Source of the DNA: Centrapalus pauciflorus
Lineage: Eukaryota; Streptophyta; Magnoliopsida; Asterales; Asteraceae
Direction of reading: 5' to 3'
Length of the DNA: 64,000 bases
Assembly (NCBI GenBank): GCA_020465985.1
Contig: JAANYP010006683.1
Coordinates: forward strand, 112,001 to 176,000
Part shown: in pieces, positions 24,068 to 35,420 of the stretch
Position numbering within the stretch: position 1 is the stretch's first letter
How the letters are laid out: every line of letters begins with the position of its first letter
Position numbers and translations under genes: made by a program
Notes under the pieces: model-generated
Databases searched by the model: none
Seen by the model: only the letters and a program-made list of their open reading frames with translations
Told to the model about the DNA's origin: nothing

Positions 24068-24829
24068 CAGGGACGTGAACCTCAGGTATATTTCTATCCT
24101 TTATATGTGTTGTGTATGAGATATGAGATCGATTCCAGGGGTCCGTGATGAGTCCCATACGGACAGTGAGTCGCGAAAGGGATCGCGCGGGTTGACTGAC
24201 CCTAACAATCATTGGGGCGTATATATACGGCAGGGCCTGTAGCCGAGTCACTCATGTGCTACAAGGTAATTGCTAATCACTGCTGTGTATGGTGTGTTGG
24301 ACGGGGAGGGGTCCCCACAGGGCTCGTGTTACTATGCAGATCTCATACTTGTGTTACTATACCTGAGATGCGTGTTGGGCAACAGGGACAGGGACAAGGA
24401 CAGGGACTGTGTGTGCTATGTGCTATGTGTTTATGTGCAGTGTCTAACCCTCGCGTGCTCACGGGCTTTTTAGCTCACGTCTTCGAGTCTAACATGTTCA
24501 GGGAATCAGAAGGGATCTCAGCAGCAGCAGCCGAGATAAGGGTCTGGAATTGACTTGAAGGCTTCATATCTGTTTTGTGTAATGTTTGGAATCATCTGCG
24601 ATAGCTGTTTTGGGATATTATATTAATATGTTGTCCGATGATTAGGGATGTTATGTCAGTTAATCCGGGATTGCGTATCTACCAAATTATGTTTAACTTT
24701 TGTGTTTAAAGTTATAAATTATCCATGATCTACTTTATCCTATGACACGTGTGTTATAGATTCTCTGTGATATTTCCACTTATGATAATGTGTTAACGTG
24801 GCATTTTTTGGATCAGGAGGGGTGTTACA
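23231..24829 (+). repeat. 5' LTR of Gypsy 1, second part
   Basis: Continues the LTR after the nested Copia and ends GGGGTGTTACA before the primer-binding site. The combined 5' LTR is about 1944 bp against 1840 bp for the 3' LTR, mainly because of a TA-tract expansion and an extra GC-rich piece of about 23 bp near 23531. Confidence 0.93.
23977..24063. repeat. (TA)n microsatellite in Gypsy 1 5' LTR
   Basis: 87 bases of TA here; the corresponding tract in the 3' LTR (31177-31187) is 11 bases. Confidence 0.98.
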
Positions 24830-24832
24830 GCA

Positions 24833-24844
24833 TGGTATCAGAGC
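24833..24844 (+). other. Primer-binding site of Gypsy 1
   Basis: TGGTATCAGAGC starts three bases after the LTR end; initiator tRNA-Met type. Confidence 0.92.
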
Positions 24845-25012
24845 TTGCGGTTTGAAGTTTGAGTATCGTTAGTGGATGCTTGACTTAAACCTTGTTCCGG
24901 TCCATGGGGGATCATTTTGCGATTATACTAGTGGATTAACCGACATGGCCTAGTGTATAACGCTGGGAGAATTATCCCTTGTATTTAATCGTTTTGTTTT
25001 GTGCAGATCAGT

Positions 25013-26640
25013 ATGGCAGATCAAGGAGAGAGTTCCGGCGCGGGTAAGCCGCCGGGAGACGAGTATATTCGCAAATCAGAGCTAGCCGAGGTTTTGACAG
25101 AGTTTTACAGATAGCAGCGCGAGCAAGAGCGGGAACAGGGACCGGTTGTCCATCCTACTGGGACTGAGTCAGGGGGTGGTGCTTCTTCATCTTCTCAGCG
25201 GGGCGGGTCCTTTAAGACTTCATGACAGGGGCCCCACCGCAGTTCCGGGGGATGGTGAGTCGGGGGGCGGCTATTGCTTGGGAGCGAGAGATCGAGGCTG
25301 CCTTTCGGGTAGCCCATGTGGATCCCAAGGATATGGTCGGTTATGCAGCTTATCAGTTACGGGACGGAGCGTCGCAGTGGTGGAAATCGATCGAGTCGTC
25401 GATGACACAGTCTGCAGCTTATGCTATGACCTGGGAGCAGTTTCGAGAGATCGAGGCTGCCTTTCGGGTAGCCCATGTGGATCCCAAGGATATGGTCGGT
25501 TATGCAGCTTATCAGTTACGGGACGGAGCGTCGCAGTGGTGGAAATCGATCGAGTCGTCGATGACACAGTCTGCAGCTTATGCTATGACCTGGGAGCAGT
25601 TTCGAGAGATCGAGGCTGCCTTTCGGGTAGCCCATGTGGATCCCAAGGATATGGTCGGTTATGCAGCTTATCAGTTACGGGACGGAGCGTCGCAGTGGTG
25701 GAAATCGATCGAGTCGTCGATGACACAGTCTGCAGCTTATGCTATGACCTGGGAGCAGTTTCGAGAGATCGAGGCTGCCTTTCGGGTAGCCCATGTGGAT
25801 CCCAAGGATATGGTCGGTTATGCAGCTTATCAGTTACGGGACGGAGCGTCGCAGTGGTGGAAATCGATCGAGTCGTCGATGACACAGTCTGCAGCTTATG
25901 CTATGACCTGGGAGCAGTTTCGAGCCGTTTTTGAGTTGCAGTACATCCCTCGAGATGAGAGACGAGAAATGGAGCGCCAATTTCTCCATTTGCAGTAGGG
26001 TAGTATGACCGTCCAGCAGTATGTCGACCGGTTCACGAGTATTCGCAGTTTGCGCCACAACATGTCAACACCGAGAGCCGAAAGGCTGATGCTTTTATCG
26101 ACGGTCTTCGAACAGATATTCGAGAGTTTGTGGGGCTGCATGAGACCCCTACATTTGCTAGAGCCCTTAAGCAGAGGGAGCAACCCTCTTTTCAGAGACA
26201 GCGTACCGGGACATCCGAGCAGCCATCGAGTGTGTGGAGGTCCTCCGGGGACGCTCCCAGTGATCGGCATCCGGATCAGTGGCAGTTTTCGAGCCAGGGT
26301 TCAGGGCAGGGTTCCGGGCAGAGGCGGGACAGAGGTAGAGGCAGAGACCGTCGATCGAGGAGACAGGGTCAGAGTCAGCGATCTGGGGCTCAGACTCAGA
26401 GCAGTGTGGGACAGGGGTCCCAAGCATCCGGCAGCCGCGTTGAGAGTTCGTATGGGGATCGGGAGTGCCCGATGTGTCACAGGCGCCATTAAGGGCAGTG
26501 TTTATCAAATCAGCCTCGTTGCTTTAGATGTGGTCAGCAAGGGCATGCCGCGTTTGTGTGTACAGTCCCCGAGCCATTGTCTTTTCGATGTGGGAGGCCA
26601 GGGCACCGTGTTAAAGATTGTCCGGAGCCGGGACCGGTAG
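25013..26640 (+). pseudogene. Gypsy Gag, broken, with fourfold internal duplication
   Basis: Starts at ATG 25013 and meets a TAG at 25112-25114, probably a former CAG. A one-base loss near 25218 shifts the frame to the stretch at 25222-25998, which contains the retrotransposon gag core. The core segment (EIEAAFRVAHV to AMTWEQF) is present four times in perfect tandem copies. A second TAG ends it at 25996-25998, again probably from CAG. Gag similarity then continues with a frame change near 26060. An Arg/Gly/Gln-rich stretch follows, then two zinc-knuckle-like blocks near 26520-26630; the first still shows CFRCG, the second has FRCG with its first Cys replaced. It cannot give a normal capsid protein. 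Confidence 0.85.
25285..25920 (+). repeat. Perfect tandem repeat, 4 x 159 bp, in gag
   Basis: Unit starts at 25285, 25444, 25603 and 25762 with no differences seen between copies. 159 is divisible by three, so every frame stays open across the array. The units start with CGAG, the same four bases that begin the sequence after the last unit. Confidence 0.97.
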
Positions 26641-27284
26641 TTCAGGGGGCCAGTTCGAGTGGGGCCAGGGCTGAGCCAGCATCTTCTAGTCACCGTGATT
26701 CAGTTCCGAGGGGTCGAGGGCGGGTATTTCAAGCGACAGTTGAGGAGGCACAGGACGCTACAGACGTCGTTTCGCGTACGTATATTCTGAACGGACTTCG
26801 ATCCCGTGTTTTGTTTGATTCCGGGGCAGATCGCTCCTATGTGTCTGTTGTCTTCTGTGCATATTTTAGTGTGTCTTCTTTTCCCCTATCTGTTCCTGTG
26901 ATTGTCGAGAGGGTCGATGGGAGTACCATGTTAGTGGGCCGGGTATCTCGGGATTGTGTTTTAGAGATAGATTCCCATCGGTTTATGATCGATTAGCTGT
27001 CGATAGAGATCAGTAGCTTTGATGTGATTGTGGGTATGGACTGGTTGACTGCCAGACGGGCTGATATTTTGTGTGCTAAGAAGATCATCTGTATACCCAT
27101 TTCTGATAGTGAGAGTATTACTGTGTACGGGGAGTGCCACAAGGGAGATATTAGGATTGTGTCTATGGCCAGGGCTCAGAGATATGTGTCTAAGGGATGC
27201 GAGACCTTCCTAGCTTATGTGGTTGACACGAGGAAGGAAAAAGAAGACCTTAGAGGATATTCCGGTGATTCGTTAGTTCCCTGA
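26556..27284 (+). pseudogene. Gypsy aspartic protease region, broken
   Basis: Contains the second zinc-knuckle remnant, then the protease active-site block LFDSGADRSY at about 26813-26842 with its catalytic Asp kept. A stop interrupts at 26994-26996, and the frame resumes with VIVGMDWL at about 27024. It ends at 27284 with a further frame change into RT. Confidence 0.83.
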
Positions 27285-27300
27285 GGTATTCCCAGAGGAG

Positions 27301-29039
27301 TTGCCTGGGTTACCGCCAGATCGCCAAGTGGAGTTCCGTATAGATCTTGTTCCTGGGGCGGTGCCGATTGCTAAGATGCCTTATAGGCTGGCACCGACAG
27401 AGATGCGAGAGTTGATGTCTCAGTTGCAGGAGCTGTTAGATCATGGTTCATCCGTCCGAGCTCGTCACCATGGGGAGCACCGGTGTTGTTTGTGAAAAAG
27501 AAGGAGGACAGTATGCGAATGTGTATCGACTACAGTGAGTTGAACAAAGTGACGGTGAAGAACCGTTATCTGCTTTCACGTATCGATGATCTATTTGATC
27601 AGCTCCCGGGATCGAGCTTCTTCTCCAAGATTGATTTGCGATCTGGGTATCATCAGTTCAGAGTTAGGGACAAGGATGTGTCGAAGACAGCGTTCCGGAC
27701 TCGTTATGGGCACTACGAGTTCCTTGTGATGCCATTCGGATTGAATAACGCGCCCGCAACTTTCATGGATTTGATGAACAGGGTGTGTAGAGTTATGTTG
27801 GATAGATTCGTGATCATGTTCATCGATGACATCCTGATTTACTCGAGGAGCGCTAGAGACCACGAGCAGCACCTCCGAGAGGTTTTGACTGTGCTGCGCA
27901 GGGAGAAATTGTACGCGAAGTTCTCCAAATGTGAATCTTGGCTGCGTGAAGTGCAGTTTTTGGGGCATGTGGTTAGCGCCGAGGGTATTAAAGTGGATCC
28001 AGCCAAGATTGAGGCAGTGATGAGTTGGGAGCCTCCGAAGTCAGTTCCAGATATTCGTAGTTTTCTGGGGCTTGTCGGGTACTATAGACGCTTTATCCAG
28101 GACTTTTCGAGGATTTCCTTGCCGTTGACGAGATTGACACGGCAGTCCGTACCGTTTGAATGGTCCGAGGATCAAGAGCGTGCGTTCAGAGAGTTGAATA
28201 CCAGGTTATGTCAGGCTCCAGTGTTGGCCTTGCTGGAGGGTACCGATGACTTCGTAGTGTATTGCGATGCTTCGGGATCAGGGCTGGGTTGTATTCTGAT
28301 GCATCGAGGGAAGGTGATCGCGTATGCTTCGCGCCAGCTGAAGACTTATGAGGAGAACCATATTGTGCATGACTTGGAGTTAGACGCCATCTTGTTCGCG
28401 TTGAAGATTTGGCGGCACTACTTGTGTGGGTCCCGGTTTATTATGTATACCGACCATAAGAGCCTTCAGTACTTGTTCAGCCAGAAGGATCCGAACCTGC
28501 GGCAGCGGCGTAGTCTTGAGTTGTTAAAAGACTACGATTGTGAGATTCAGTACCACCCGGGTCGGGCTAATGTGGTAGTTGACGCGCTGAGCCGTAGGGC
28601 ATGCGGCCAGACTGTGATTTCCAGGGCCTCGAGGCTCGAGATTACCTCGACATTGACAGACAGTCTGAGATTAGCGCAGCAGGAGGGCCTGCAAGGGGAT
28701 AATGTGAAGCAGGAGCGATTGACAGGGCAGCTTAAGGCATTGAACAAGGATGATCGGGGTTTGTATGTGTTCCATGATAGGGTCTGGGTTCCGAGAGTTG
28801 GGAATCTGCGACAGTTGATTCTTGATGAGTCGCAACGATCGAGGCTATCCGTGCATCCAGGGAGTACCAAAATGTACCGTGATCTCCGCGACTTCTACTG
28901 GTGGCCAGGGATGAAAAGGGATGCGGGCCGATATGTAGAGCAGTGTATGACCTGTCTGAGGGTCAAGGCCGAGCATCAGAAGCCGCACGAGAGATCCCCG
29001 AGTGGAAGTGGTACCACATTACGATGGATTTCATTGTGA
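27301..29039 (+). pseudogene. Gypsy reverse transcriptase, RNase H and integrase N-terminus
   Basis: The LPGLPPDRQVEFRIDLVPGA block that begins plant Gypsy RT is at 27301. A small frame change near 27450-27490 follows, then a 518-residue open stretch from 27483 holds the RT core with catalytic FIDDILIYS. Its WLREVQFLGHVV block is uninterrupted, in contrast to the second Gypsy. RNase H follows with YCDASGSGLG, ELDAILFALK and YTDHKSLQYL, then the H2C2 zinc-binding region of integrase (HPGSTKMYRDL and CMTCLRVK). It ends in a deletion/frameshift near 28985. RT and RNase H look catalytically intact as sequence. Confidence 0.9.
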
Positions 29040-29632
29040 GACTTCCACGCACGGTCCGCAGGAACGACATGATCTGGGTAATAATGGATCGACTAACGAA
29101 GAGTGCACACTTCTTAGCCGTTCGGGGTACTATCACCATGGATCAGTTGGCGAGACTGTATATTAATGAGGTGGTATCGCGGCATGGGATTCCGATGTCG
29201 ATTACTTCGGACAGGGATACTCGGTTTACGTCTCGATTCCGGCAGAGCTTTCAGCGAGAATTAGGCACCAGGGTTCAACTGAGTACGGCGTACAGACCAC
29301 AGACTGAAGGGCAGATCGAGCACACCAATCAGGCCCTCGAAGATTTGTTGCGAGCATGTGCTATCGACTTCAGTGGCAGTTGGGACGTGCATTTGCCGTT
29401 GGTCGAGTTCGCTTATAATAACAGCTATCACGCCACGATCAAGATGGCTCCGTTTGAGGCACTGTATGGGCGCAAGTGCCTAACCCCAGTATGTTGGGGT
29501 GAGGTCGGTGAGCAACCTATTAGTGGGCCGGAGCTACTTCAAGAGACTAGTGATGAGGTGGCTGTGATTCGGGAGCATATGAGGGTCGCCCAGAGCCGTC
29601 AGAAGAGCTATGCTGATCGCCGTTTGAAATAG
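28985..29632 (+). pseudogene. Gypsy integrase catalytic core
   Basis: From WKWYHITMDF on, the DDE core is readable: the first Asp in MDFIVRLP, the second in SDRDTRFTS, and the Glu in the TEGQIEHTNQ region. The block LPLVEFAYNNSYH follows. It is preceded by a short loss of residues at the frame junction and ends at a TAG at 29630-29632. Confidence 0.87.
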
Positions 29633-30073
29633 CTGGAGTTCAGTGTTGGGGATCGAGTTTTGCTTAAATTGTCGCCGTGGAAAGGGGTTATCCGGTTCAG
29701 ACATCGTGGGAAGCTGAGTCCGCGTTATATCGGGCCGTTCGAGATCATTGATCGGGTCCGAGATCAGGCCTATCGACTGCGATTGCCTCCAGAGTTAGCC
29801 GGCATGCACGATACCTTTCACGTGAGTCATCTCCGGAAGTGTCTGGCTAAAGATGATCCATACGTGCCCCTATCCGAGATTACAGTCGATGATCAGCTAC
29901 GATATGTGGAGCAGCCCGAGGCCATTACCGATAGAAAGATTAAAAAGCTGAGGAATAAAGAGATTGCATTGGTACTCGTTCAGTGGAGACACCATAAGGG
30001 TACCAACGCCACTTGGGAGACCGAGTCAGAAATGCGATCGAAATATCCTCACCTATTTCAGAATTCGAGTTAG
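29633..30073 (+). pseudogene. Gypsy integrase C-terminus with chromodomain
   Basis: In frame with the integrase core beyond the single TAG. It shows the GPFEIIDRVRDQAYRLRLP block, the HDTFHVSHLRKCL block and a chromodomain (ITDRKIKKLRNKEIALVLVQ, then WRHHKG and TWE). Chromodomains guide integration toward particular chromatin. The natural stop is at 30071-30073, 20 bases before the purine tract. Confidence 0.88.
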
Positions 30074-30093
30074 ATTCTGGGACGGAATCTCTT

Positions 30094-30108
30094 TAAGAGG
30101 GGAGGCTT
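30094..30108 (+). other. Polypurine tract of Gypsy 1
   Basis: AAGAGGGGAGGCTT precedes the TGTAACATCC start of the 3' LTR. Confidence 0.85.
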
Positions 30109-31948
30109 TGTAACATCCGTCTTTTGGACATGGTACGTGTAATTATTTTAGTGGATAATTATTCTAATTATATCGGGTTGGTCCAATTATATCCCTTTTC
30201 GTGGATTGATACGTGTCGGGATTGGGATTGCGTGTCACCGGGTTATAATTTTAGCGGATGGATTATATTTTCGGGATCACGGAATTAAATGGGTATTAAT
30301 GTTGAAAATGTGATATCAGGTCCGGGTTAATGGGTTCGGGACCGGCTAAAATAGGAGACATATATATGTGTTTCCCCTTCATTTTCTTCCTTATCCATTT
30401 GAGACAAACCCTAAGGTGTTGTGTGTGCATATGTGTGAGTCCCAGCATCCAAATCCATCTCATCTGTGGCAAATTGATTGCTGAAATTGAGAGATAATCT
30501 CACCATCTTCATTATTAAGTGTTCTTGAGCTGCAAGAGGTATGGAAGCTATGAATTGGTTCTTAAATTTGTGTTATATGTTGTGGAGATTGTGTGAAGTA
30601 GTTCCTATGTTGTAAGAGACTGTTATGTAGTGACTTTTGTGTCTATTTGGGGCTGGAAATCGTATATGTGAGGAGTATTACTCCTGGGCAAAGCTGGAAA
30701 TCGCAGGTCAGGGATGAAGGTTTTCGCGGTGTCGCGGCGCGACCATGGGCCTGCGGGGCAATTCCGGTTTGGGTTTCATGAAAGGGTTTTTTGGTCAAAT
30801 TCGAGTCGGGTTCCTTCGGGATTGTTTCGGGTCGAGTTTTGTCTTAGTTTGGGTTTCGTCGGGGTTGCCTTCGAGTCGGGTTTCGTTGGGATTTTGGGTC
30901 GGGCCTCGTTTGGGTTGCGAGATTCGATTGGGATTGATTGTCTCGTAGGGTTCGAGTCGGTTTCGGGTTTAATATGAGTCGGGCTTATGGGTCACTTGGA
31001 ATTGAGAATAATGGTTGGATTGCGTGTGTTACAAGGACGAGCAGACATCAGGCCGAGTTTGATCAAGGGGTTCAGAGTTCCATGAACCAGTCAGGTGAGT
31101 ACTCGAGTTCTTTTCTAAACGTGCGCCGTCTTTTATGATTTTAGTTGTGTACTCGTGTTGCTATCACTGTGCGTGTTATATATATATGAGACAGGGACGT
31201 GAACCTCAGGTATATTTCTATCTTTTATATGTGTTGTGTATGAGATATGAGATCGATTCCAGGGGTCCGTGATGAGTCTCATACAGACAGTGAGTCGCGA
31301 AAGGGATCGCGCGGGTTGACTGTTCCTAACAGTCCTTGGGGCGTATATATACGGCAGGGCCTGTAGCCGAGTCGCTCTGTGCTACAAGGTTATTGCTAAT
31401 CACTGCTGTGTACAGTGTGTTGGCCGGGGAGGGGTCCCCACAGGGCTCGTGTTACTGTGCAGATCTCATACTTGTATTACTAGACATGAGATGCGTGTTG
31501 GGCAACAGGGACAAGGACAGAGACTGTGTGTGCTATGTGCTATGTGTCTATGTGCAGTGTCTAACCTCGCGTGCTCACGGGCTTTATAGCTCACGTCTTC
31601 GAGCCTAACATGTTCAGGGAATCAGAAGGGACCTCAGCAGCAGCAGCCGCCGAGATAAGGGTCGGGAATTGACTTGAAGGCTTCATATCTGTTTTGTGTA
31701 ATGTTTAGAATTGTTTGCGATATTTGTTTTAGGATATTGTATTAATATGTTATCCGATGATTAGGGATGTTATGTCAGTTAATCCGGGATTGCGAATGTA
31801 CCAAATTATGTTTAACATTTGTGTTTAAAGTTTTAAATTATCCATGATCTGCTTTATCCTATGACACGTGTGTTATAGATTCTCTGCGATATTGCAACTT
31901 ATGATATTGTGTTGACGTGTCATTTTTGGAATCGGAAGGGGTGTTACA
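30109..31948 (+). repeat. 3' LTR of Gypsy 1 (1840 bp)
   Basis: Starts TGTAACATCCG and ends GGGGTGTTACA. It keeps the uninterrupted join CCCAGCATCC that the nested Copia breaks in the 5' LTR. Confidence 0.95.
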
Positions 31949-32296
31949 ATTTAAATTTAAAAACATTATTTTTTAATATGATAACATTATAATATATCAG
32001 GTATATGATCCACTATTATATAGTATGTTGTTATATCCAAAATTAGATGTATTTTAATTTTTCAGTAATAAATAGTTTAAAATCACGTTATTATATATGA
32101 GAAAGTTTTTAAAACATTTTAATTAGATTGACTTGCATTAATAGTGACTAAATTATATAGTAGATAGTATCAATTTTTCAAAAAATAAAATGAATAGATT
32201 GAAAGAGTTATATTAGGAAAATTAGGATGGAAAATAAAATTTTGATTAATTGAGGAAGTGACATGTGTCAATAAACATTTTGCTTTATTAATAGAC
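31949..32296. repeat. Interspersed repeat, right part
   Basis: AT-rich continuation of 19769-19984, ending near GACATGTGTCAATAAACATT and TTATTAATAG. Confidence 0.4.
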
Positions 32297-32656
32297 TAGT
32301 ATATTACCCGTGTACTACACGGAATAGTAAGTAACTTGTTTTTTTCAAAACTATATATATCTGAAAAATTATTACGGAAACTACAAATAAAATAGCAATA
32401 TTATATTGTTAAAGTGATTATTGAAAATATATAAAGTGGGTTAAATGTAGAATACATAATTAAAAATTAAATGATAACCAAAAAAGGAAAAAAAAATTAT
32501 AGAAGCTAAGAAGTTTGGATAAGAAGTCAACAAAAGACGTGAGTTATAGACTCAAATTTAAATTTGAAATCCAAAATGATAGGTGGATATTTTATTTCTA
32601 AATCAATTTAATTATTGCAATTATTGTTTTAAAATAGAAATATAGATTATACATGT
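32297..32656. repeat. Second copy of the same interspersed repeat family
   Basis: Starts ACTAGTATATTACCCGTG with a CCGTGTACTACACGG hairpin, like the copy beginning at 19769. AT-rich, no coding frame. Confidence 0.4.
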
Positions 32657-32664
32657 GCCGTATC

Positions 32665-33226
32665 TAGGAGTGAGCATTGGTCGGTTTGGCTCGGTTTCAT
32701 GCCCAAACCGAACCCAAACCGTTTATTTCGGTTTTTGGGTTTTAGAAAGCGTTCGGTTTCGGTTTCTTCCGGGTTCGGGTTTTCGTTTTCCCGGATTGGT
32801 TTCTCGGTTTTCGGGTTGAACCCATGGTTTATGGGTTTCCGATTTTCATTGGTTCGGTTCGGTTTTTGGGTTTAAAACCATTCTTTTTGGTTGCTTTTTT
32901 ATTTTAAAATGGTTATTTTAACTAGTATTTACTATCACTCATTTAGATTATATAGTAGTTTTCATTTGTAATTACTAAATAACAACTTATTTAGGAACAT
33001 AATACTTAATAATTTAGAAAACCAATACCTACTATCAACTTAAAAAAATATTTTAAAAAATCAAATTAATTATTAATTTTCGGTTCGGCTTGGGTTTTTC
33101 GGTTCGGTTTTGAGACGCAACCCTAACCCAAACCATTTGAAACGGTTTTTCGGTTTTCAGTTTTTGGTTTTCCGGTTTTACGGTTTTTTTGGGTTCGGTT
33201 TCCGGTTTGGTTTTTGCACACCCCTA
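32665..33226. mobile_element. hAT-type MITE (562 bp) with 8-bp TSD
   Basis: Terminal inverted repeats TAGGAGTGAGCA and (from the other end) TAGGGGTGTGCA. Flanked by the direct repeat gccgtatc (32657-32664 and 33227-33234). The interior is a GGTTTCGGTTT-rich inverted arrangement. Confidence 0.85.
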
Positions 33227-33234
33227 GCCGTATC

Positions 33235-33533
33235 CACGTTATGCCAAGTGACATTCTAGTTAGGTGTAAAGTGACATCTATTTATTTTTTTAATTGTATT
33301 GATAGACATAGATACTTTAAATTAGTTGATTCATTTTGTTATTTGGTTCCATTGACTTTACTTAAAAATATATTTGGTAAAGATTGATATTTTTATTTAC
33401 TTTTCCTAAACATGTTAAGACTCCCAAAATAATAATTTAACTTTCAACGTTGTTTATAAAAATTGTTAAAGTCGTCAAAATATCCTAAATGCATTCAAAT
33501 AATGATTTTGAACAATTTTCGACTAAATTAAAA
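33235..33533. other. AT-rich spacer
   Basis: No gene or repeat recognised. Confidence 0.5.
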
Positions 33534-33844
33534 GGGTTTATTATGAAAAAAAAAAATCAATATTTTTTTTAATGTTTTTTGCTTTTTCGTCTCTTCATGT
33601 TATTTTTTTCCATAAAAGTCCTTAAGTTAATTATTTATTTTTGGTTTACTGAAATTTGGACATAGAACCTGGTTTTTCAGTTTTTTAAAACCCAGTTCAC
33701 TAATTATAACCGGGGTCTGATGTCCAATTTTCACTAAACCAAGAAGAAAAAATTAACTGGAGGACTTTTATGGAAAAAAATATATGGAGTGACGAAAACG
33801 TAAAAAATGTGAAAACATGTTTGTTTTTTTTTTATTATAAACCC
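33534..33844. mobile_element. Mutator-like foldback MITE (311 bp) with perfect 9-bp TSD
   Basis: The two halves are inverted repeats of about 150 bp (GGGTTTATTATGAAAAAA / GGGTTTATAATAAAAAAA). They are flanked by aaattaaaa at 33525-33533 and 33845-33853. Confidence 0.88.
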
Positions 33845-33853
33845 AAATTAAAA

Positions 33854-34629
33854 TATTAAAAAGAATAATTAAACTTTTTAATTATAAGATATCACTTATA
33901 AGTTTTAGGATTAATCAAATAATTAAGATTGGGTTTATGATTTTAACAAAAAGTTTTAGGAATTTAATTTTTAATTACAAATTAAATTGATTAAGCAGTT
34001 AATTTGCAAAAGAAGATGGTTTACGAAATTGAAAATGAAAGAGTTAAAAAATATTTTTTAAAGAAATAATGTTGCATGCTTGCCTTAATAAAAGGATTAA
34101 GAAAAGTTCTTTTTTAAATCTCAGCATACGGGTCAAGACATGAAAACCGAGTCGGATCAAGTTTGCACACGGAACTGGTGGTTTCTAGGCCGACGTTTTG
34201 TTGGAAAATAAAAAAAAAAAAAAAAAACTTAAGTTTTCATAAACTGTAGCTCTCAATATTAAGCTTTGAAACAATCTCTGTTTTTCGGTTTGTTATTTCA
34301 CACAAAATAAATTAAATAAACTCATTATACATCCGATTTTTTTAAGTTTCTTTCATAAATCATCAAATAATATATTACTTACATCAAGAATAAAAAACTA
34401 TAAAGTTTAATCGAGATTTAATACCTCAATTTGTCACTAAACTATAAAAACAAATTCCGACTTTCTTCCTTGTTCTTCCACGATTTTTGCCGATTATTTT
34501 CGAAATTATCATATGGTTTTGGCTCTAATATATTATATAGACATGTTGGGGTTGTTTTAGGGTTTAAAGTGGGCTAAAGTTCACGAATTTTGGACTAGGA
34601 TTAGAATCGTGATTTTAAAGATTCCATAT
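33854..34629. other. AT-rich spacer
   Basis: No coding frame. A 19-base A run near 34209 is the only notable element. Confidence 0.5.
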
Positions 34630-34840
34630 ATGACCAAAAATAGTAACATCTTTTGTCATTTTTTTCATTAATAGCAACATTATTATTTTTTTATCATTAA
34701 TAACAATAACTTTTTTTTTATCAATATTAGCAACTTGTAACCCAACTAACTGGAAACTAACTGAGTTTCCAGTTAACTTAGCGACATGGATTTTTTTGCT
34801 GAGTTGGACACCCACGTGTATAACCAGATGTACCAGGTTA
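34630..34840. repeat. Left terminal inverted repeat of the Pack-MULE
   Basis: Inverted partner of 35421-35637; the inner edge is ...GATGTACCAGGTTA in both arms. Confidence 0.92.
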
Positions 34841-34867
34841 AAATTTTGGGATCCTTCATGGTGCCAT

Positions 34868-35420
34868 TCTTCCCCACCGGCTAGCAAAAGCCGACGATTC
34901 GCATTCTTGACCGACCCTCCGTCTTCCTTGCCGGAGATGTGTCCGCATTGTTACTTCTTTGGGCCCTATTCTTCTCCACTCTCGACTCAATCCCCATTTT
35001 CTCTCTATCCAAACAAAATTCCTGCAACTGTAACAACCAACCCGACCCGGCCTCCAACCTCAGATACGACCGACCCGTCTCAACCTTCTATGACGACTCA
35101 AGCTTCGGCTACACCCTCGACAAACCCATCAATAATTGGGACCGAAAAATACGAACCTGACTTAAACTTCACCATTCATTCGATCCCAGGTCGTTAGAGC
35201 GAGTCTTTATCGTCATTGGATCACGATCAACCCCATGCAAAAGCCCCACCGGAGACCATTTATTCTTAAGATTTTACTGGAATAAAGTAGATTATTGTCG
35301 AATCAATGGTTACGATATCTTTTACAAACAACGTCTTACTCGACCCCAATATGCCTTCATGCTAGGCCAAGATTCCGGCTGTTCGGGCGGCGATGGTGGC
35401 ACATCCGGAAGCCGAGTGGA
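34868..35420 (+). pseudogene. Captured fragment of a GT34 glycosyltransferase (xyloglucan xylosyl-/galactomannan galactosyltransferase family)
   Basis: Conceptual translation, with two or three frame changes, gives the beginning of a GT34 enzyme. It shows an Arg-rich cytosolic start, a signal-anchor segment (VFLAGDVSALLLLWALFF, about 34916-34970), the stem, then YDDSSFGYTLDKPINNWD (about 35090-35145). ERVFIVIGS and CKSPTGDHLFLRFYWNKVDY follow, then AKIPAVRAAMVAHPEAEW (35368-35421). GT34 enzymes are Golgi type-II membrane proteins that add xylose or galactose to hemicellulose. The fragment stops just before the family's W-x-D-S-D catalytic metal-binding site, exactly where the right TIR starts, so it cannot be active. 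No introns are visible, so capture was from a single exon or a processed copy. The GT34 assignment is based on conserved blocks I recognise. Confidence 0.82.

Larger units (their letters stand above)
19985..31948 (+). mobile_element. Chromodomain Gypsy retrotransposon (Tekay-like), complete but decayed, with nested Copia
   Basis: Two LTRs starting TGTAACATCCG and ending GTGTTACA flank a primer-binding site, gag, protease, RT, RNase H, integrase, chromodomain and purine tract. The flanks TTTTA (left) and ATTTA (right) may be a decayed 5-bp TSD. A Copia of 2896 bp interrupts the 5' LTR. Multiple stops and frameshifts make it non-autonomous. The long LTRs and chromodomain point to the Tekay/Del clade (inference). 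Confidence 0.93.

Noticed and set aside
25285..25920. Possible centromeric satellite monomers (159 bp)
   Set aside because: Only four units, inside a gag reading frame with unique flanks.
25146..25934. A 262-residue open frame with internal repeats
   Set aside because: Out-of-frame shadow of the 4 x 159-bp gag array; 159 is a multiple of three so all frames stay open.
34209..34227. Poly(A) run as the tail of a processed pseudogene or LINE
   Set aside because: No upstream coding similarity and no clear TSD.
34796..35197. A 133-residue open frame that could be taken as a small gene
   Set aside because: Begins inside a transposon arm and covers the captured GT34 piece in a wrong frame.
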